Source: Aequorivita iocasae
GTDB lineage: Bacteria > Bacteroidota > Bacteroidia > Flavobacteriales > Flavobacteriaceae
Length of the DNA stretch: 64,000 nucleotides
NCBI RefSeq assembly: GCF_016757735.1
Contig: NZ_CP068439.1
Coordinates: 1,922,001-1,986,000 of the forward strand
Direction of reading: 5' to 3'
Shown here piece by piece: positions 9,897 through 19,054 of this stretch. The first letter of the stretch is position 1; every line of letters starts with the position of its first letter. Both the position numbers and the translations under genes were made by a program. The notes beneath the pieces are model-generated. The model was not told the origin of the DNA. It saw nothing but the letters and a program-made list of their open reading frames with translations, and ran no database searches.

Positions 9897-9918
9897 GGGA
9901 GTACAGCTCTTAATGTTA

Positions 9919-12084
9919 TTACTTTTTCTTGTTTTTGGCTTTTTCTTTCTTAGGATGCACCAACTTCAACTCTTCAATCAAGTTGGTTGCGCCAGCGTAT
10001 TTATCCACTATAAAAAGGACATAACGAATATCAACCATGATGTTACGGGATAGGGCAGGATCGTAATAATAATCGCTCATAGTTCCTTCCCAAACACGGT
10101 CGAAGTTTAAACCTATTAGATTTCCGTGGGCATCAATGGCGGGACTGCCGGAGTTTCCTCCGGTAGTGTGATTAGTACCAATGAAGTTAACAGGCATCTT
10201 GCCGTTTTCGCCATACTGTCCATAATCTTTTGTTTTATATAGATCGATTAGCTTTTGGGGAACGTCAAACTCGTAATCACCTGGTACGTATTTTTGCATT
10301 ACGCCTTCCAAATGTGTAACGGGTTCGTAATAAATGGCATCGGCAGGAGAGTAGCCAGCTACTTTTCCATAAGTTACACGAAGGGTTCTGTTGGCATTAG
10401 GAAAAATGCGTGCCTCTTTCGGACTCAATTCGAGTAAAGCCTTCATATAATCTCGGTGAAGACCAGAGATATTGAGTTCCAGTTCTTCATATCTTGGGGC
10501 TACTTTATCAAAATAAGTATTAGCCATTTCCTGCACTACTTTAAAACCTGCATCGTTTTTTAGCTTTTCCATAACGGTTTCGGCATCACCTTCCAATAAG
10601 GCTTTTAAAGAAGCATAATCTACAAATGCAGAATTGCTGTAAACATCGTTCGTTAGCATTGCAGCATTTATGTTGTTAAAGGAAGAAGGCAAAAACTGGG
10701 CGGGTACATTTTTTGCGTAAAGTGCGATTAAGACTTCAAAAACCTCTTTGTCTACTTGCTTGCTGTAATCCTTGTAATGGCTTTCTGCACCTTCAATAAG
10801 ATTATTTCTTCGATCTTCAAAAGATTGTGCGCCACGGTTTTCATACACCTGTTTCAATTGATATGTTTGGTATGCCATGCGCAGCAATTCTACATTGCGT
10901 ATCACCGTTTCTAAAAAGTACTCCCTGGCCAAGGCATAAGGCTCAATTTCGGTATAGTATTGCTCAAATTGTGGCAAAAGCTGTCCATATTCCTGTTGTT
11001 TTCCTTTTATATTTATTTGTTCGGTAAGTTCGTTTTCTTGTTGTTTTTTAATGCCTACAGCATTGCTTTTCGTTAAACCAAGCGTTTCTCCTTTCCACTT
11101 TTTCCAGTAATTGGCAATGCGGGCAAATTTAGATGCATATTGAATTTTTATCTGCTGGTCTGCACGCATATACTTATCCTGAATGGCCAAAGCGGCATCG
11201 CGAATGGCGATACGGACTGGGTTTACTGTATTTATAACCTGTTCTATGGCAATGGAAGGTAAATACTCATCCGTAGTGCCGGGATAGCCAAAAACCAAGG
11301 TGAAATCGTTTTCTTCCACACCATCTAAGGAAATTGGCAAGAAGTGTTTGGGGGTATAGGGTACATTGTCTTCAGAATATTCCGCCGGACGGTTGTTCTT
11401 GTCTGCATATATCCTGAAAAGTGAAAAATCGCCTGTGTGTCGTGGCCAGATCCAATTGTCGGTATCGTTGCCAAACTTTCCAATTGAAGAAGGTGGGGCA
11501 CCCACCAGACGAACATCCTTAAAGGTTTCTACCACAAAAAGCATGTATTGGTTTCCTTCGTAAAAGGTACGTACGCGGTTTTCTTGCCAAGACTCTTTTG
11601 GCGAAGTACGCACTATTTCGGCAATATTCTCTTCTATTTTTTTCTGTTTATCCGCTTCGCCCATCTCCGGGGTAATTCCTGTCATTACTTGGGTAGTTAC
11701 ATCTTCAATCCGAACCATAAAACTCGCGGTAACCCCTGGGTTGGGAAGTTCTTCTTTTTGACTCATCGCCCAAAAACCGTTTTCTAAATAATCATTTTCC
11801 AAAGAGGAATGGCTTTGAATCTGTGAATATCCACAGTGGTGATTTGTAAGCAAAAGCCCCTTGTTGCTGATTACTTCAGAAGTACAGCCTCCATTAAAAT
11901 GTGGTACTGCATCTTTTAGACTTGCGTTGTTTACGTCATAAATGTCCTTGGCGGTCATTTTCATGCCAAGATTTGTCATTTCGGCTTCGTTCATCCCTTC
12001 TAAGAGCGAAGGAATCCACATGCCGCCTTGTTGTGCAAAAAGAGGAAAAGATAGAAGAATAAAAAATAGTCGGAACAGTTTCAT
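9919..12084 (-). CDS. S46 dipeptidyl peptidase, DPP11-type
   Basis: A 721-residue chymotrypsin-fold serine peptidase of family S46 with signal peptide (1-17, ending LFAQ). The catalytic triad is readable: His in LLTNHHCGY (82/83), Asp in RHTGDFSLF (about 219) and Ser in GGNSGSP (about 645). The residue that sets S1 specificity follows in LNFDRVWEG (Arg at about 663); in characterised enzymes Arg here marks DPP11 (Asp/Glu preference) and Gly marks DPP7. So it probably releases N-terminal dipeptides with acidic P1 residues in the periplasm. It starts on its own, divergent from nothing nearby. Confidence 0.93.
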   Translation of the reverse strand: MKLFRLFFILLSFPLFAQQGGMWIPSLLEGMNEAEMTNLGMKMTAKDIYDVNNASLKDAVPHFNGGCTSEVISNKGLLLTNHHCGYSQIQSHSSLENDYLENGFWAMSQKEELPNPGVTASFMVRIEDVTTQVMTGITPEMGEADKQKKIEENIAEIVRTSPKESWQENRVRTFYEGNQYMLFVVETFKDVRLVGAPPSSIGKFGNDTDNWIWPRHTGDFSLFRIYADKNNRPAEYSEDNVPYTPKHFLPISLDGVEENDFTLVFGYPGTTDEYLPSIAIEQVINTVNPVRIAIRDAALAIQDKYMRADQQIKIQYASKFARIANYWKKWKGETLGLTKSNAVGIKKQQENELTEQINIKGKQQEYGQLLPQFEQYYTEIEPYALAREYFLETVIRNVELLRMAYQTYQLKQVYENRGAQSFEDRRNNLIEGAESHYKDYSKQVDKEVFEVLIALYAKNVPAQFLPSSFNNINAAMLTNDVYSNSAFVDYASLKALLEGDAETVMEKLKNDAGFKVVQEMANTYFDKVAPRYEELELNISGLHRDYMKALLELSPKEARIFPNANRTLRVTYGKVAGYSPADAIYYEPVTHLEGVMQKYVPGDYEFDVPQKLIDLYKTKDYGQYGENGKMPVNFIGTNHTTGGNSGSPAIDAHGNLIGLNFDRVWEGTMSDYYYDPALSRNIMVDIRYVLFIVDKYAGATNLIEELKLVHPKKEKAKNKKK

Positions 12085-12185
12085 TTGAATGTTTTTTTAA
12101 TTGTTGCAATATACTAAATAGAAATATTTATGAACGACAAATTAAATATTCATAACGTTTTTGACGGTATGTTTTAAAACGAAAG

Positions 12186-12211
12186 AAGTCCGATTTTTTT
12201 AAATCGGACTT
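12186..12211 (-). terminator. Terminator after the 12.2-kb lipoprotein gene
   Basis: Perfect 11-bp stem (12186-12196 / 12201-12211, AAGTCCGATTT) with a 4-nt loop, just past the 3' end of the minus-strand lipoprotein. The T-run on the minus strand is weak. Confidence 0.7.
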
Positions 12212-12238
12212 CATTTAGATTTGTTTTTGATAGTTTAA

Positions 12239-12778
12239 TTAAAGGCCACAGTCATCTAGACAGTATTCAAAATACATAGCACAGCTATTGCCGCCATAAG
12301 GTAGACCTGCTGCCCAGCCTGTTTCTGAACCTGTTGGGCCATTTACTTCTGCATGCGCTGCAATACATAGACAGTTTGGTAAATCTGATAAAGGAATACT
12401 GTAGGTATAGGTAGTAGTTCCGTTCGGATGGCTTGCCGAGTAAGGGAAATGTCCAATACGTGGATTTCCGGATTTATTGGATGGCCGTTGGGAACAATCT
12501 CCTACAAAAAGGTGTGATGCGTTAAGGATCCAGTCCCCTTCCATGCTATAGGTGACCAATAGGTTGTCTCCGTAGATTGCAACCTCTACATTTCCAGAAT
12601 CGTAATGTTGTCCTGCCATAAGATCAACTTGAACGCAATAACCGTCACTCGTAGGTTGCTCTCTTGAAGCCACAATATCATCAGGTTGATTGATTAAAAG
12701 ATTGTCATTTTCGTTATCCTTAGAGCAACTGGAGAGGAAAATTACACCTAAAAAAAGAATAAGTAATTTTGTTTTCAT
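12239..12778 (-). CDS. Putative lipoprotein with Cys-rich C-terminal domain
   Basis: A 179-residue protein. MKTKLLILFLGVIFLSSC is a lipoprotein signal with the lipobox LSSC; the ATG at 12778 is chosen because earlier in-frame residues precede the signal. The mature domain (about 40-179) carries blocks CVQVDLMAGQHYDSGNVEV, CLCIAAHAEV and ETGWAAGLPYGG, with several Cys likely in disulfides. The AHAEV...TGW...YFEYC pattern recurs in Bacteroidota surface proteins, but I cannot name the family or function. Confidence 0.7.
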   Translation of the reverse strand: MKTKLLILFLGVIFLSSCSKDNENDNLLINQPDDIVASREQPTSDGYCVQVDLMAGQHYDSGNVEVAIYGDNLLVTYSMEGDWILNASHLFVGDCSQRPSNKSGNPRIGHFPYSASHPNGTTTYTYSIPLSDLPNCLCIAAHAEVNGPTGSETGWAAGLPYGGNSCAMYFEYCLDDCGL

Positions 12779-12999
12779 AATATTTATCAATGTGTGGTTA
12801 GCCAACAAAAATAAATATATTTCAACACAAATAGACGAAATACATTAAATAATCGATAAAAAGCATATTTGTTTATACTAAATGTTAAAAAATACACACT
12901 AATCTGAAAAATTAAATATTTATTGAAAGAATACTTTTCTAGATAAGAAACTGTTTGTTGAAATTGAAGGCAAAAGATTTAAAACCAACAAATAATAAA

Positions 13000-13500
13000 T
13001 TAATACTTAATATTTAAAATCTCCAACTTTTGGGTTCCCCCCGCTATATTAAAAGGAATTACTTCTCCAGCCTTATGGCCGGTGAGGGCCACGGCAATAG
13101 GAGCAACAAATGCAATTTTTCGCTTCTTAACATCAGCTTCGTCTACACCCACTATCTGAAATGTTTGAGGAGAAGGAGATGTTGAAATTTTATAACTTAC
13201 CGTAGCGCCAAAGCGCACTTCATTTTGGGGCTGGGTGGCAGGATCAAGAATACGGGCAGAGGCAATGCGTTCGTTCAGTAAATCCAATTTACCATTTAAT
13301 ACCGCCAGCTCAACCCGGCGTTGCTGCTCATGAGTGGTGGGGAGAGTAGCGCACGCATTCTCCAATTGCTCGCGCTCGCTCTGTAAAAGTTTCATTCCCG
13401 TGGGGGTTACGTAGTTGGTAACACCTTCTGGCAATGCAGCGCGCGGAGGTATTATGGGTGTTTCTTCTTGGTCGCCTTCTTTAACAAATCCTCGACTCAT
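13000..13500 (-). CDS. GreA/GreB-family transcription elongation factor
   Basis: A 166-residue protein. The N-terminal half (about 30-90: YVTPTGMKLLQSEREQLE, then RRVELAVLNGKLDLLNERI) forms the coiled coil of Gre factors. The C-terminal half (about 95-166: VRFGATVSYKI, QIVGVDEADVKKRKIAFVAPIAVALTGHKAGEVI) is the FKBP-like GreA/GreB C domain. The MSRGFVKEGDQEE start is typical of flavobacterial GreB-like proteins. It should bind the RNA polymerase secondary channel and rescue backtracked complexes. Monocistronic. Confidence 0.88.
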   Translation of the reverse strand: MSRGFVKEGDQEETPIIPPRAALPEGVTNYVTPTGMKLLQSEREQLENACATLPTTHEQQRRVELAVLNGKLDLLNERIASARILDPATQPQNEVRFGATVSYKISTSPSPQTFQIVGVDEADVKKRKIAFVAPIAVALTGHKAGEVIPFNIAGGTQKLEILNIKY

Positions 13501-13571
13501 ACTACTTTATTATATCTAAAAAACACTTTTATTTTAATTGCTGGGAATTTCAAAAAACATAGTAATATAAT

Positions 13572-13597
13572 AAAGACTGCCTAAAAAGGCAGTCTTT
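13572..13597 (-). terminator. Terminator after T9SS cupredoxin
   Basis: Perfect 11-bp stem AAAGACTGCCT (13572-13582 / 13587-13597) with an AAAA loop, between the 3' end of the cupredoxin gene and the start of the Gre gene. A T-rich run follows on the minus strand. Confidence 0.75.
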
Positions 13598-13620
13598 CAT
13601 TTAAAAAAAGTATTTTTTTA

Positions 13621-14199
13621 CTACTGCTTTATAACTTTAAAAGTAGAATTCAATTCGCCAGAGGATGCATTTATAAAATAGATACCGCTTTCTAAATTTG
13701 CCATATCTATTTCTGTAATGTTACCGGTTGCAGCTTCTTCTGCAATTACTTGCCCCAAGATACTGTAAATTTTGTAACGGTCTAATTTATAAAGGGAGGC
13801 TACCGTTACTTTATTGCTTACAGGGTTAGGGTAAAAAGAAATATTTTTTCGAAATTTTTCTTCCAGGGAAGCCGTTTGTTCTACTGTTATGGTTCCGACC
13901 ATACCTGAATGCACCTCACATTTATAATCATTTACACCCGTTTCCGTAAATGTGTAAGAAAACTGCGAGCCACTTCCCGTAAGTATACCACTGTCAAAAT
14001 CTTCTTGACTGCCAGATTCGCTTGTCACCGAATGGGGAACTTCATCTGTCCAAGTCCATCTTACGGTATCACCCATTTCTATTGAAATACTTACGTTTGC
14101 ACTAGGTACGCCAACAAACCAGTCTAGGTCAAAAGTGGTTTGTGCAGTTGCCATCGAGGCGGTTAGCACTGTTAATAATAAAAGTTTAATTTTTTTCAT
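13621..14199 (-). CDS. Plastocyanin-like copper protein, T9SS type A
   Basis: A 192-residue secreted protein. Signal peptide 1-19 (ends ATAQ). Cupredoxin domain about 20-107 with plausible copper ligands: His in VPHSVTS and the block CEVHSGM (Cys, His, Met in the usual spacing). A type A T9SS domain follows (about 118-192: FYPNPVSNKV, YSILGQVI, LESGIYFINAS). It is likely a surface or secreted electron carrier or copper-binding protein. It lies 86 nt downstream of the DUF5777 gene of the cytochrome/YceI operon on the same strand, suggesting a linked redox role. Confidence 0.88.
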   Translation of the reverse strand: MKKIKLLLLTVLTASMATAQTTFDLDWFVGVPSANVSISIEMGDTVRWTWTDEVPHSVTSESGSQEDFDSGILTGSGSQFSYTFTETGVNDYKCEVHSGMVGTITVEQTASLEEKFRKNISFYPNPVSNKVTVASLYKLDRYKIYSILGQVIAEEAATGNITEIDMANLESGIYFINASSGELNSTFKVIKQ

Positions 14200-14285
14200 A
14201 ATAAATGTTTTATGGTTAATAAATAATTGATGTTATTAATTTTAAATATTTTCAAATTTCAGCTGTATGCTTCATAAACAATTTC

Positions 14286-15173
14286 TCAAAAAACACGGCT
14301 TATATTAAATCCGAAAAAGAAGTCTCCATCACTCCAATCGCCTTGGCCTTGTATAATATATCCTTCTTCAAACATAGCTTGGGCATTCGTAAAGTGCATT
14401 TGGAACACGTGCCCACCTGTTTCTATATCTACGCCCACTGACAATGGGTTTCTAAAATTGGAATTTTCGTTTCTGTTTAAATGGAGCCCGTAATCTGCAT
14501 TAATGCTTACGCGGGTCGATATTTTATAGCGTCCGCCCAGGCCCAACGCAAATTGGTTATGGTCTTCATCGTAATTTAACGTGGTTCCATCTGCCAAAAC
14601 CTTACGACTGCGGGTTGCCAAGTTTTCATGAATATAAGTTGGGGCCAGTAAAAATGAAAACGATTCATTGAATTTTCGCGACACTAAAAGCTGTGAAGTA
14701 TAGGTAAGCCTGTCAGAAAATTCCAAATTTGCATACTGATCCCTTTCCAATGAACTATTGATTGTTGCCAGATTATAGCCCACGAGGGTTACGGGAAACC
14801 CATCCCTTTCCTGGGTTATTAATTGGTACTTGGCGTGAATTCCGTATTTTTTTTGAAAAGAGCTTCGGGCAATTCCTATATTAAGCCAATCGGTAAATCC
14901 ATAAATAAACTTTAACTGGGTTACTGCATTGTCCAGGCCGAAGAAATCGTCAAAACCATTTTTTACCGATCCGAAACGGTGCGCCACCACAAAATAGAAA
15001 TCATTTTTACTGGCAAGTTTTGTAGATTCAAAATTTACCACTTTCAGACCCTTAAAAGCGGCAATTACCGTTTTGTCGATTTCTGCTTCGTTTTCCAGAT
15101 TGTTCAGTAAATCTTCTTGTGAAAAAAGACTCAGCGGAAGAAGGAACAGTAAAAAAATAATTTTTTTCATCAT
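14286..15173 (-). CDS. DUF5777-family outer-membrane beta-barrel protein
   Basis: A 295-residue protein starting MMKKIIFLLFLLPLSLFSQ (ATG at 15173, or 15170); a longer start would overlap the upstream gene. Signal peptide, then repeated amphipathic strands (FYFVVAHRFGSV, QLKFIYGFTDWLNIGIARSS, FALGLGGRYKISTR) and a C-terminal Phe as in outer-membrane barrels. It matches the Bacteroidota DUF5777 family as I know it, whose function is unknown. It is the last gene of a tight operon with the OB-fold, YceI and cytochrome genes (5-nt gap upstream), which suggests a role in their pathway. Confidence 0.8.
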   Translation of the reverse strand: MMKKIIFLLFLLPLSLFSQEDLLNNLENEAEIDKTVIAAFKGLKVVNFESTKLASKNDFYFVVAHRFGSVKNGFDDFFGLDNAVTQLKFIYGFTDWLNIGIARSSFQKKYGIHAKYQLITQERDGFPVTLVGYNLATINSSLERDQYANLEFSDRLTYTSQLLVSRKFNESFSFLLAPTYIHENLATRSRKVLADGTTLNYDEDHNQFALGLGGRYKISTRVSINADYGLHLNRNENSNFRNPLSVGVDIETGGHVFQMHFTNAQAMFEEGYIIQGQGDWSDGDFFFGFNISRVF

Positions 15174-15178
15174 TAAAG

Positions 15179-15556
15179 CTATTTTATCATGCTGCATTGA
15201 TCCAGTTTTACGATTTCAAAAAGCTCGTCATACCCAATACATCTGCCTTTGATTGCTACTTTGTTATTTGCTCTCAGTTCCGGGATTTCCTCGGAAAAAC
15301 TTGCATATACACTTTCGTTAAGAGTAACTGCGCCTTCTTCTATAGCGGTTATAGTTCCGGTTACGGTTATGGTTTTGTTGAGCAAACTAGCACCATCATC
15401 TGTTTTAAATCGTTCCAACAAATAAGGCGCTGTAATTTCCAGTTGTGAGGTTTCCGATTGAATGTCCCGATGGTCTTGGTACATATAGTTATAAACCATA
15501 AAACCACCGATTACAACCAACAATATCAAAATCAGGAATAATCTTTTCTTTTTCAT
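15179..15556 (-). CDS. tRNA_anti-like OB-fold protein, membrane-anchored
   Basis: A 125-residue protein with an N-terminal membrane helix (about 5-27) and a single OB-fold (about 40-125), including KTITVTGTITAIEEGAVTL and VAIKGRCIGYDELFEIVKL, as in tRNA_anti-like (PF12869-type) proteins. In Bacteroidota these are periplasmic and not known to bind tRNA. It lies 11 nt after yceI and 5 nt before the barrel gene. Confidence 0.8.
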   Translation of the reverse strand: MKKKRLFLILILLVVIGGFMVYNYMYQDHRDIQSETSQLEITAPYLLERFKTDDGASLLNKTITVTGTITAIEEGAVTLNESVYASFSEEIPELRANNKVAIKGRCIGYDELFEIVKLDQCSMIK

Positions 15557-15567
15557 TTGTTTTCTTA

Positions 15568-16116
15568 TTATTGCTTCTGAAGTTTAAATACTGTGGAAAC
15601 GTTTACCTCATCGGCAATCTTTTTGCTTACGATGGATGGAATTTTAATGTTGAATTCTTCTGGTTTTAGTACAAATTGGGCAGTAACCCATACATCTTCT
15701 CCTTTTTTTGAAATCACCGCGGGCACTTCCATGGTCTTGTCAGTACCGTGAAGGTTGAAAGTTCCGTTTATAACATATTCTTTCTCTCCCGATAATTCGG
15801 AATAGTAAAAATCTTGTATCTTACCTTTAAAGGTAGCTTTGGGATATTTGGAGGATTCTATATAATTTTCATTAAAATGTTCTTCCATTAATGCCACTTT
15901 AAAACGAAATCCTTTCATTAGAGCAAGTGCGGCAAAATTTCCAGTGCCAGTTTCCAAAACTGCGCTTACATTGTTGTTTTCAGCCTTAACTTCCTCAAAA
16001 GAAGGAACGGAGGCCTCAAAGTTTATTTCTCCGGTTTTGGTCGCAAATTTTTCTTGGCCAAATGCAGTTACCACAAAGGCGAAACAAAAAATCAATAAAA
16101 CGATTATGGTTTTCAT
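15568..16116 (-). CDS. YceI-family protein
   Basis: A 182-residue protein with signal peptide MKTIIVLLIFCFAFVVTAFG and a YceI-type lipocalin-like barrel: TKTGEINFEASVP at the N-terminus, ESSKYPKATFKGKI in the middle, and FNLHGTDKTMEVPAV near the C-terminus. YceI proteins are exported and bind isoprenoid or other lipids. The ATG at 16116 is chosen because upstream residues are not signal-like and overlap the cytochrome gene. Second gene of a four-gene minus-strand operon. Confidence 0.9.
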   Translation of the reverse strand: MKTIIVLLIFCFAFVVTAFGQEKFATKTGEINFEASVPSFEEVKAENNNVSAVLETGTGNFAALALMKGFRFKVALMEEHFNENYIESSKYPKATFKGKIQDFYYSELSGEKEYVINGTFNLHGTDKTMEVPAVISKKGEDVWVTAQFVLKPEEFNIKIPSIVSKKIADEVNVSTVFKLQKQ

Positions 16117-16138
16117 ATGTAGAATTATTTTATAAAAT

Positions 16139-16501
16139 CTAGTTTTCCAGCAGTCCATCTTGGTTCCACTGTATTATTAAGTCTATTTGTTGTTGGGGCA
16201 ATCGTGGCCCGCCCAAGGGCATTAACCCTTGCTCGCCTTCGTTTCTGCTTATTCGGTCTATTAGGCCTCTGGTTTCAACAGCATTTTTTATTTCCGAATA
16301 ATTGGTCAAAGGCATAGGCGCGCCATTTTGGGGCGGATTTCTGTGGCAGGCAGTACATACATTTTCAAAGACAAAGGCCACTTCTTGAAAGGTTACAACC
16401 TCTATAGGATCTTGTTCGTCAATCGCTACAATATCGTCATAAGTGCTGGTGGTGCAGCTTACCAACAAGGCAGAAAAAAAGAGGAAGCAGTATTGTTTCA
16501 T
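16139..16501 (-). CDS. Small c-type cytochrome lipoprotein
   Basis: A 120-residue protein. MKQYCFLFFSALLVSC is a lipoprotein signal. The single haem-c site is CTACH in FVFENVCTACHRNPP, and the distal Met is probably the one in MPLGGPRLP (GLMPLGG), as in planctomycete-type or monohaem cytochromes. Much longer in-frame starts exist but overlap the neighbouring lipoprotein gene and lack a signal. First gene of the operon leading to YceI, OB-fold and DUF5777 proteins. Confidence 0.88.
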   Translation of the reverse strand: MKQYCFLFFSALLVSCTTSTYDDIVAIDEQDPIEVVTFQEVAFVFENVCTACHRNPPQNGAPMPLTNYSEIKNAVETRGLIDRISRNEGEQGLMPLGGPRLPQQQIDLIIQWNQDGLLEN

Positions 16502-16664
16502 AAAGTGTTTGTGTTTTTTCCTATATAGTATTAGAACATTTAAATAAGAGAAAACCCTACTTAGTGAAGTAATTTTTTTGAAATGAACCCTTGTTCCCAA
16601 AATGTATCCAAACAAAAAAGCCACGGAAAACCGTGGCTCATTCGCGGGGAAATTAAACAAACAA

Positions 16665-17132
16665 CTATATTTTTTCAAAGGTGAGGAAATCGGTGCCGCC
16701 ATTGCCACCGCTCACATCTGTTAATTGAATTTTTGAATTGGTTACCGAGATTATGTCCCAATCATCTGACAGTTCTTCGAAGTCTGGTGGCGAAGCAAAG
16801 AAAATATTGAAGTCGGTATCGCTGGAGCCGCCATCGTCATCATTGGAATTGCTATCTGTTACTGACCAAGTTCCTGTAATTGTAGTACTTCCGTTTATCG
16901 CTACCAGTGAGCCGTTTTCATTAAAAGTAAACGTATAACCGGTAAAATGGTTTGTTTCATTTTGATCAGAATCTAAGTAATACGTTATTTTCCATGAGCC
17001 GCTTTGGGCGGTGTTTTGGGTTTGCTGTATTGTAGTATTCTGCGGCTCATTGTTATCATCGTCCTTATCACAAGACATGGCAAGACCGGTGTAGATAAAT
17101 ATAATAAGCATTCCTTTTAGTGTCAATTTCAT
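16665..17132 (-). CDS. Lipoprotein with one lipocalin-like module
   Basis: A 155-residue protein with a lipobox at LAMSC (Cys about 21), an acidic and polar linker (about 22-45) and one ~105-residue module: SGSWKITYYLDSDQNETNHF, GYTFTFNENG, TGTWSV, DDWDIISV, KIQLTDVSGG and TDFLTFEK. The same module occurs three times in the adjacent 583-residue lipoprotein, so the two are related by domain duplication. The layout recalls lipocalin-like domains, without certainty. It lies 55 nt after that gene on the same strand. Confidence 0.8.
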   Translation of the reverse strand: MKLTLKGMLIIFIYTGLAMSCDKDDDNNEPQNTTIQQTQNTAQSGSWKITYYLDSDQNETNHFTGYTFTFNENGSLVAINGSTTITGTWSVTDSNSNDDDGGSSDTDFNIFFASPPDFEELSDDWDIISVTNSKIQLTDVSGGNGGTDFLTFEKI

Positions 17133-17186
17133 AGTTTTAGAATTGTTTTAGATTAGTATTTGTACAAAATAATGTTATTGAGTTCT

Positions 17187-18938
17187 TTAATTCTTTTTAA
17201 ATATCAAAGTGTCTTCAATTTCCCCTTGACTGTTTCGGGTTATAAAAGTTACCGATGTGGTCGTATATTGTAATGCTTTGTATTCATCATCGTCAGCGCC
17301 ATTTATTGGGCTGTCCATATCAAATTCAAAATTGAGTTCTGTTCCGGTTACCGTGATTATCCAGATACCGTACACATATTCCGATCCGTTGGAGGCAAAA
17401 ACGGTTTCATTGTTGTAAAAATTGAAATCATAGCCATTAAAATCGGAAGTCTCATCCCCGCCATCGTCCAGAAACTTTTCAACGTACCATGTGCCAGAGA
17501 CCAAAATATCGCGCAGTTCCTGTGGGTCGGGGCCGCCACCGCCACCGCCGTTTGGCTCGCGGCCAAAGGTGAGGTAGTCTGTCCCGCCACCGCCGCCACT
17601 TACATCAGAGAGACGAATAATAGTCTGTGTAGCTTCCAGCACTTTCCAATCATCGTTTAATGCTGCAAAATCACCATTTGTACTTGTCTCAAAATTCATT
17701 ATGAAGTCCAGATTGCCGCTATTTACTTCGGCGGTCCAAAAACCGTTAATTGTGTTTCCGTTGCTTACCGATGTGGCTGAGCCATTTCCGAAGAATGTAA
17801 ATTCGTATGCATCAAAATTTGAAGTATGGTCCGTGCCGTTTTCTTCCAGTAAGTTTACATACCAGTTTCCCGTAATCAGGTTTTCAATAAAAAGGTTCAA
17901 CTCGGTGTTGTTGCCGCCCGTATTTGGATTTCGGCTAAAGGTCAAAAAGTCTGTACCGCCATCACCGCTTATGTGTTTTAGGGTAATAATTTCGGCGGTT
18001 GCCTCCAGTATTTCCCAGTCTTCATCAAGTTCATCCAGTGGGGCAGTGGTTCCGAAGAAAAAGTCAATTTTAAAATCATCAACAAGGGCCCACGTTCCAG
18101 CTGTAATTACACCTGCTTTTACCGTTTGTGCCGTTCCGTCCAGAGCGAAGGTAAATTCATAACCGGCATAATTGTCGGTTTCGTCATAATCATCAAAAAA
18201 ATACGCTACGTACCAAACCCCCGTGGTAAGATCTTCCTCAAACTGCGAAATATCTATAGGGTCTCCACCGCCATTGGCCACACAGTCCGTAATTAAAGTT
18301 TGCAATGCCGTATGGCTGCTCACTTCTGTTGTGGAACCATCTTCGAGCACCACCGAAATTGGGAAATCTAAACTTATAAAATCGTCTGGTCCCAAATTTT
18401 GCAGAAAGCTGTAGAGTTCAATATCGTTATTAATTGTAACGGTACCCGTTTGCTGTTGGTCTGCGTTATAGGTGAAAAAAGAAATAGGATATACAATATC
18501 CAAACAGCCTATTTCCACTTCATTGGCGCCACAGGAAGCCGCGAGGGCATCCAGCTCTACTTGGCTATTTACGGTAACTTGCGTGAAATCAAACAGTTCC
18601 AAAGTAATAGGAAAGTTTATTTGTAACGTATCGGTATCATTGGGGAACTGGTTAAATATTTGTACAATCAATAAAACATCCTCTGGAGTATTGACGGTTA
18701 CCTGTTGCCCATTTGCAACTACCGTTATCGGGAGCACCACCGAAGCGCAGCCGTTGCCATCAATTATATCATCATAGGTTCCAGGATTTTGGGAAGTGCG
18801 CAACAGCAAGGTTGTGAGTGGCGAACTGGCGGTTATAGTTTCCTCTTGGGTTTCATCAATATGCTCTTCCTCCTCTTTTTGGCAAGATAAGAGCGAGAAG
18901 CCCAAAAAGAGCACCGCGAAAAATTTGAAAAAATGCAT
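17187..18938 (-). CDS. Multi-repeat lipoprotein, divergent from ECF sigma operon
   Basis: A 583-residue lipoprotein (ATG 18938, lipobox LLSC; a GTG at 18947 is the alternative). The N-terminal third (about 35-230) has two copies of a beta module with paired Cys (GCASVVLPITVV..., GCLDIVYPISFF...). The rest has three copies (about 235-335, 350-462, 475-583) of the module shared with the 155-residue neighbour: GxWYV, GYxFxF, DDWxxLE, SGxxGTDxLTF. Gly-rich linkers separate them. Presumably anchored in the outer membrane; ligand unknown. It is transcribed divergently from the sigma/FecR/TonB-receptor operon, so it may belong to the same regulon. Confidence 0.82.
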   Translation of the reverse strand: MHFFKFFAVLFLGFSLLSCQKEEEEHIDETQEETITASSPLTTLLLRTSQNPGTYDDIIDGNGCASVVLPITVVANGQQVTVNTPEDVLLIVQIFNQFPNDTDTLQINFPITLELFDFTQVTVNSQVELDALAASCGANEVEIGCLDIVYPISFFTYNADQQQTGTVTINNDIELYSFLQNLGPDDFISLDFPISVVLEDGSTTEVSSHTALQTLITDCVANGGGDPIDISQFEEDLTTGVWYVAYFFDDYDETDNYAGYEFTFALDGTAQTVKAGVITAGTWALVDDFKIDFFFGTTAPLDELDEDWEILEATAEIITLKHISGDGGTDFLTFSRNPNTGGNNTELNLFIENLITGNWYVNLLEENGTDHTSNFDAYEFTFFGNGSATSVSNGNTINGFWTAEVNSGNLDFIMNFETSTNGDFAALNDDWKVLEATQTIIRLSDVSGGGGGTDYLTFGREPNGGGGGGPDPQELRDILVSGTWYVEKFLDDGGDETSDFNGYDFNFYNNETVFASNGSEYVYGIWIITVTGTELNFEFDMDSPINGADDDEYKALQYTTTSVTFITRNSQGEIEDTLIFKKN

Positions 18939-18995
18939 TTTATTCACATTCCGAAAGTTAACGTGTTATACCATAATAACAAATAAAGAAAAAAC

Positions 18996-19035
18996 TACCC
19001 TACCCTACAAGTGGAAATATTTTTAAATATATTTG
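18996..19035. promoter_or_regulatory. Divergent control region of ECF sigma and lipoprotein
   Basis: TATATTTG at 19028-19035 matches the Bacteroidota -7 consensus exactly, 19 nt before the sigma ATG. Upstream is TACCCTACCCTAC (18996-19008), ending 19 nt before that -7. Read on the minus strand it is GTAGGGTAGGGTA, towards the lipoprotein gene. An inverted copy, GGTAGGGTA, lies at 19575-19583 ahead of fecR. A role as an ECF-sigma recognition element is inference. Confidence 0.5.
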
Positions 19036-19054
19036 ACCACCGTCAATCTCATGT

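Noticed and set aside
16502..16708. Longer N-terminus of the cytochrome lipoprotein
   Set aside because: It overlaps the next gene and would bury the lipoprotein signal.
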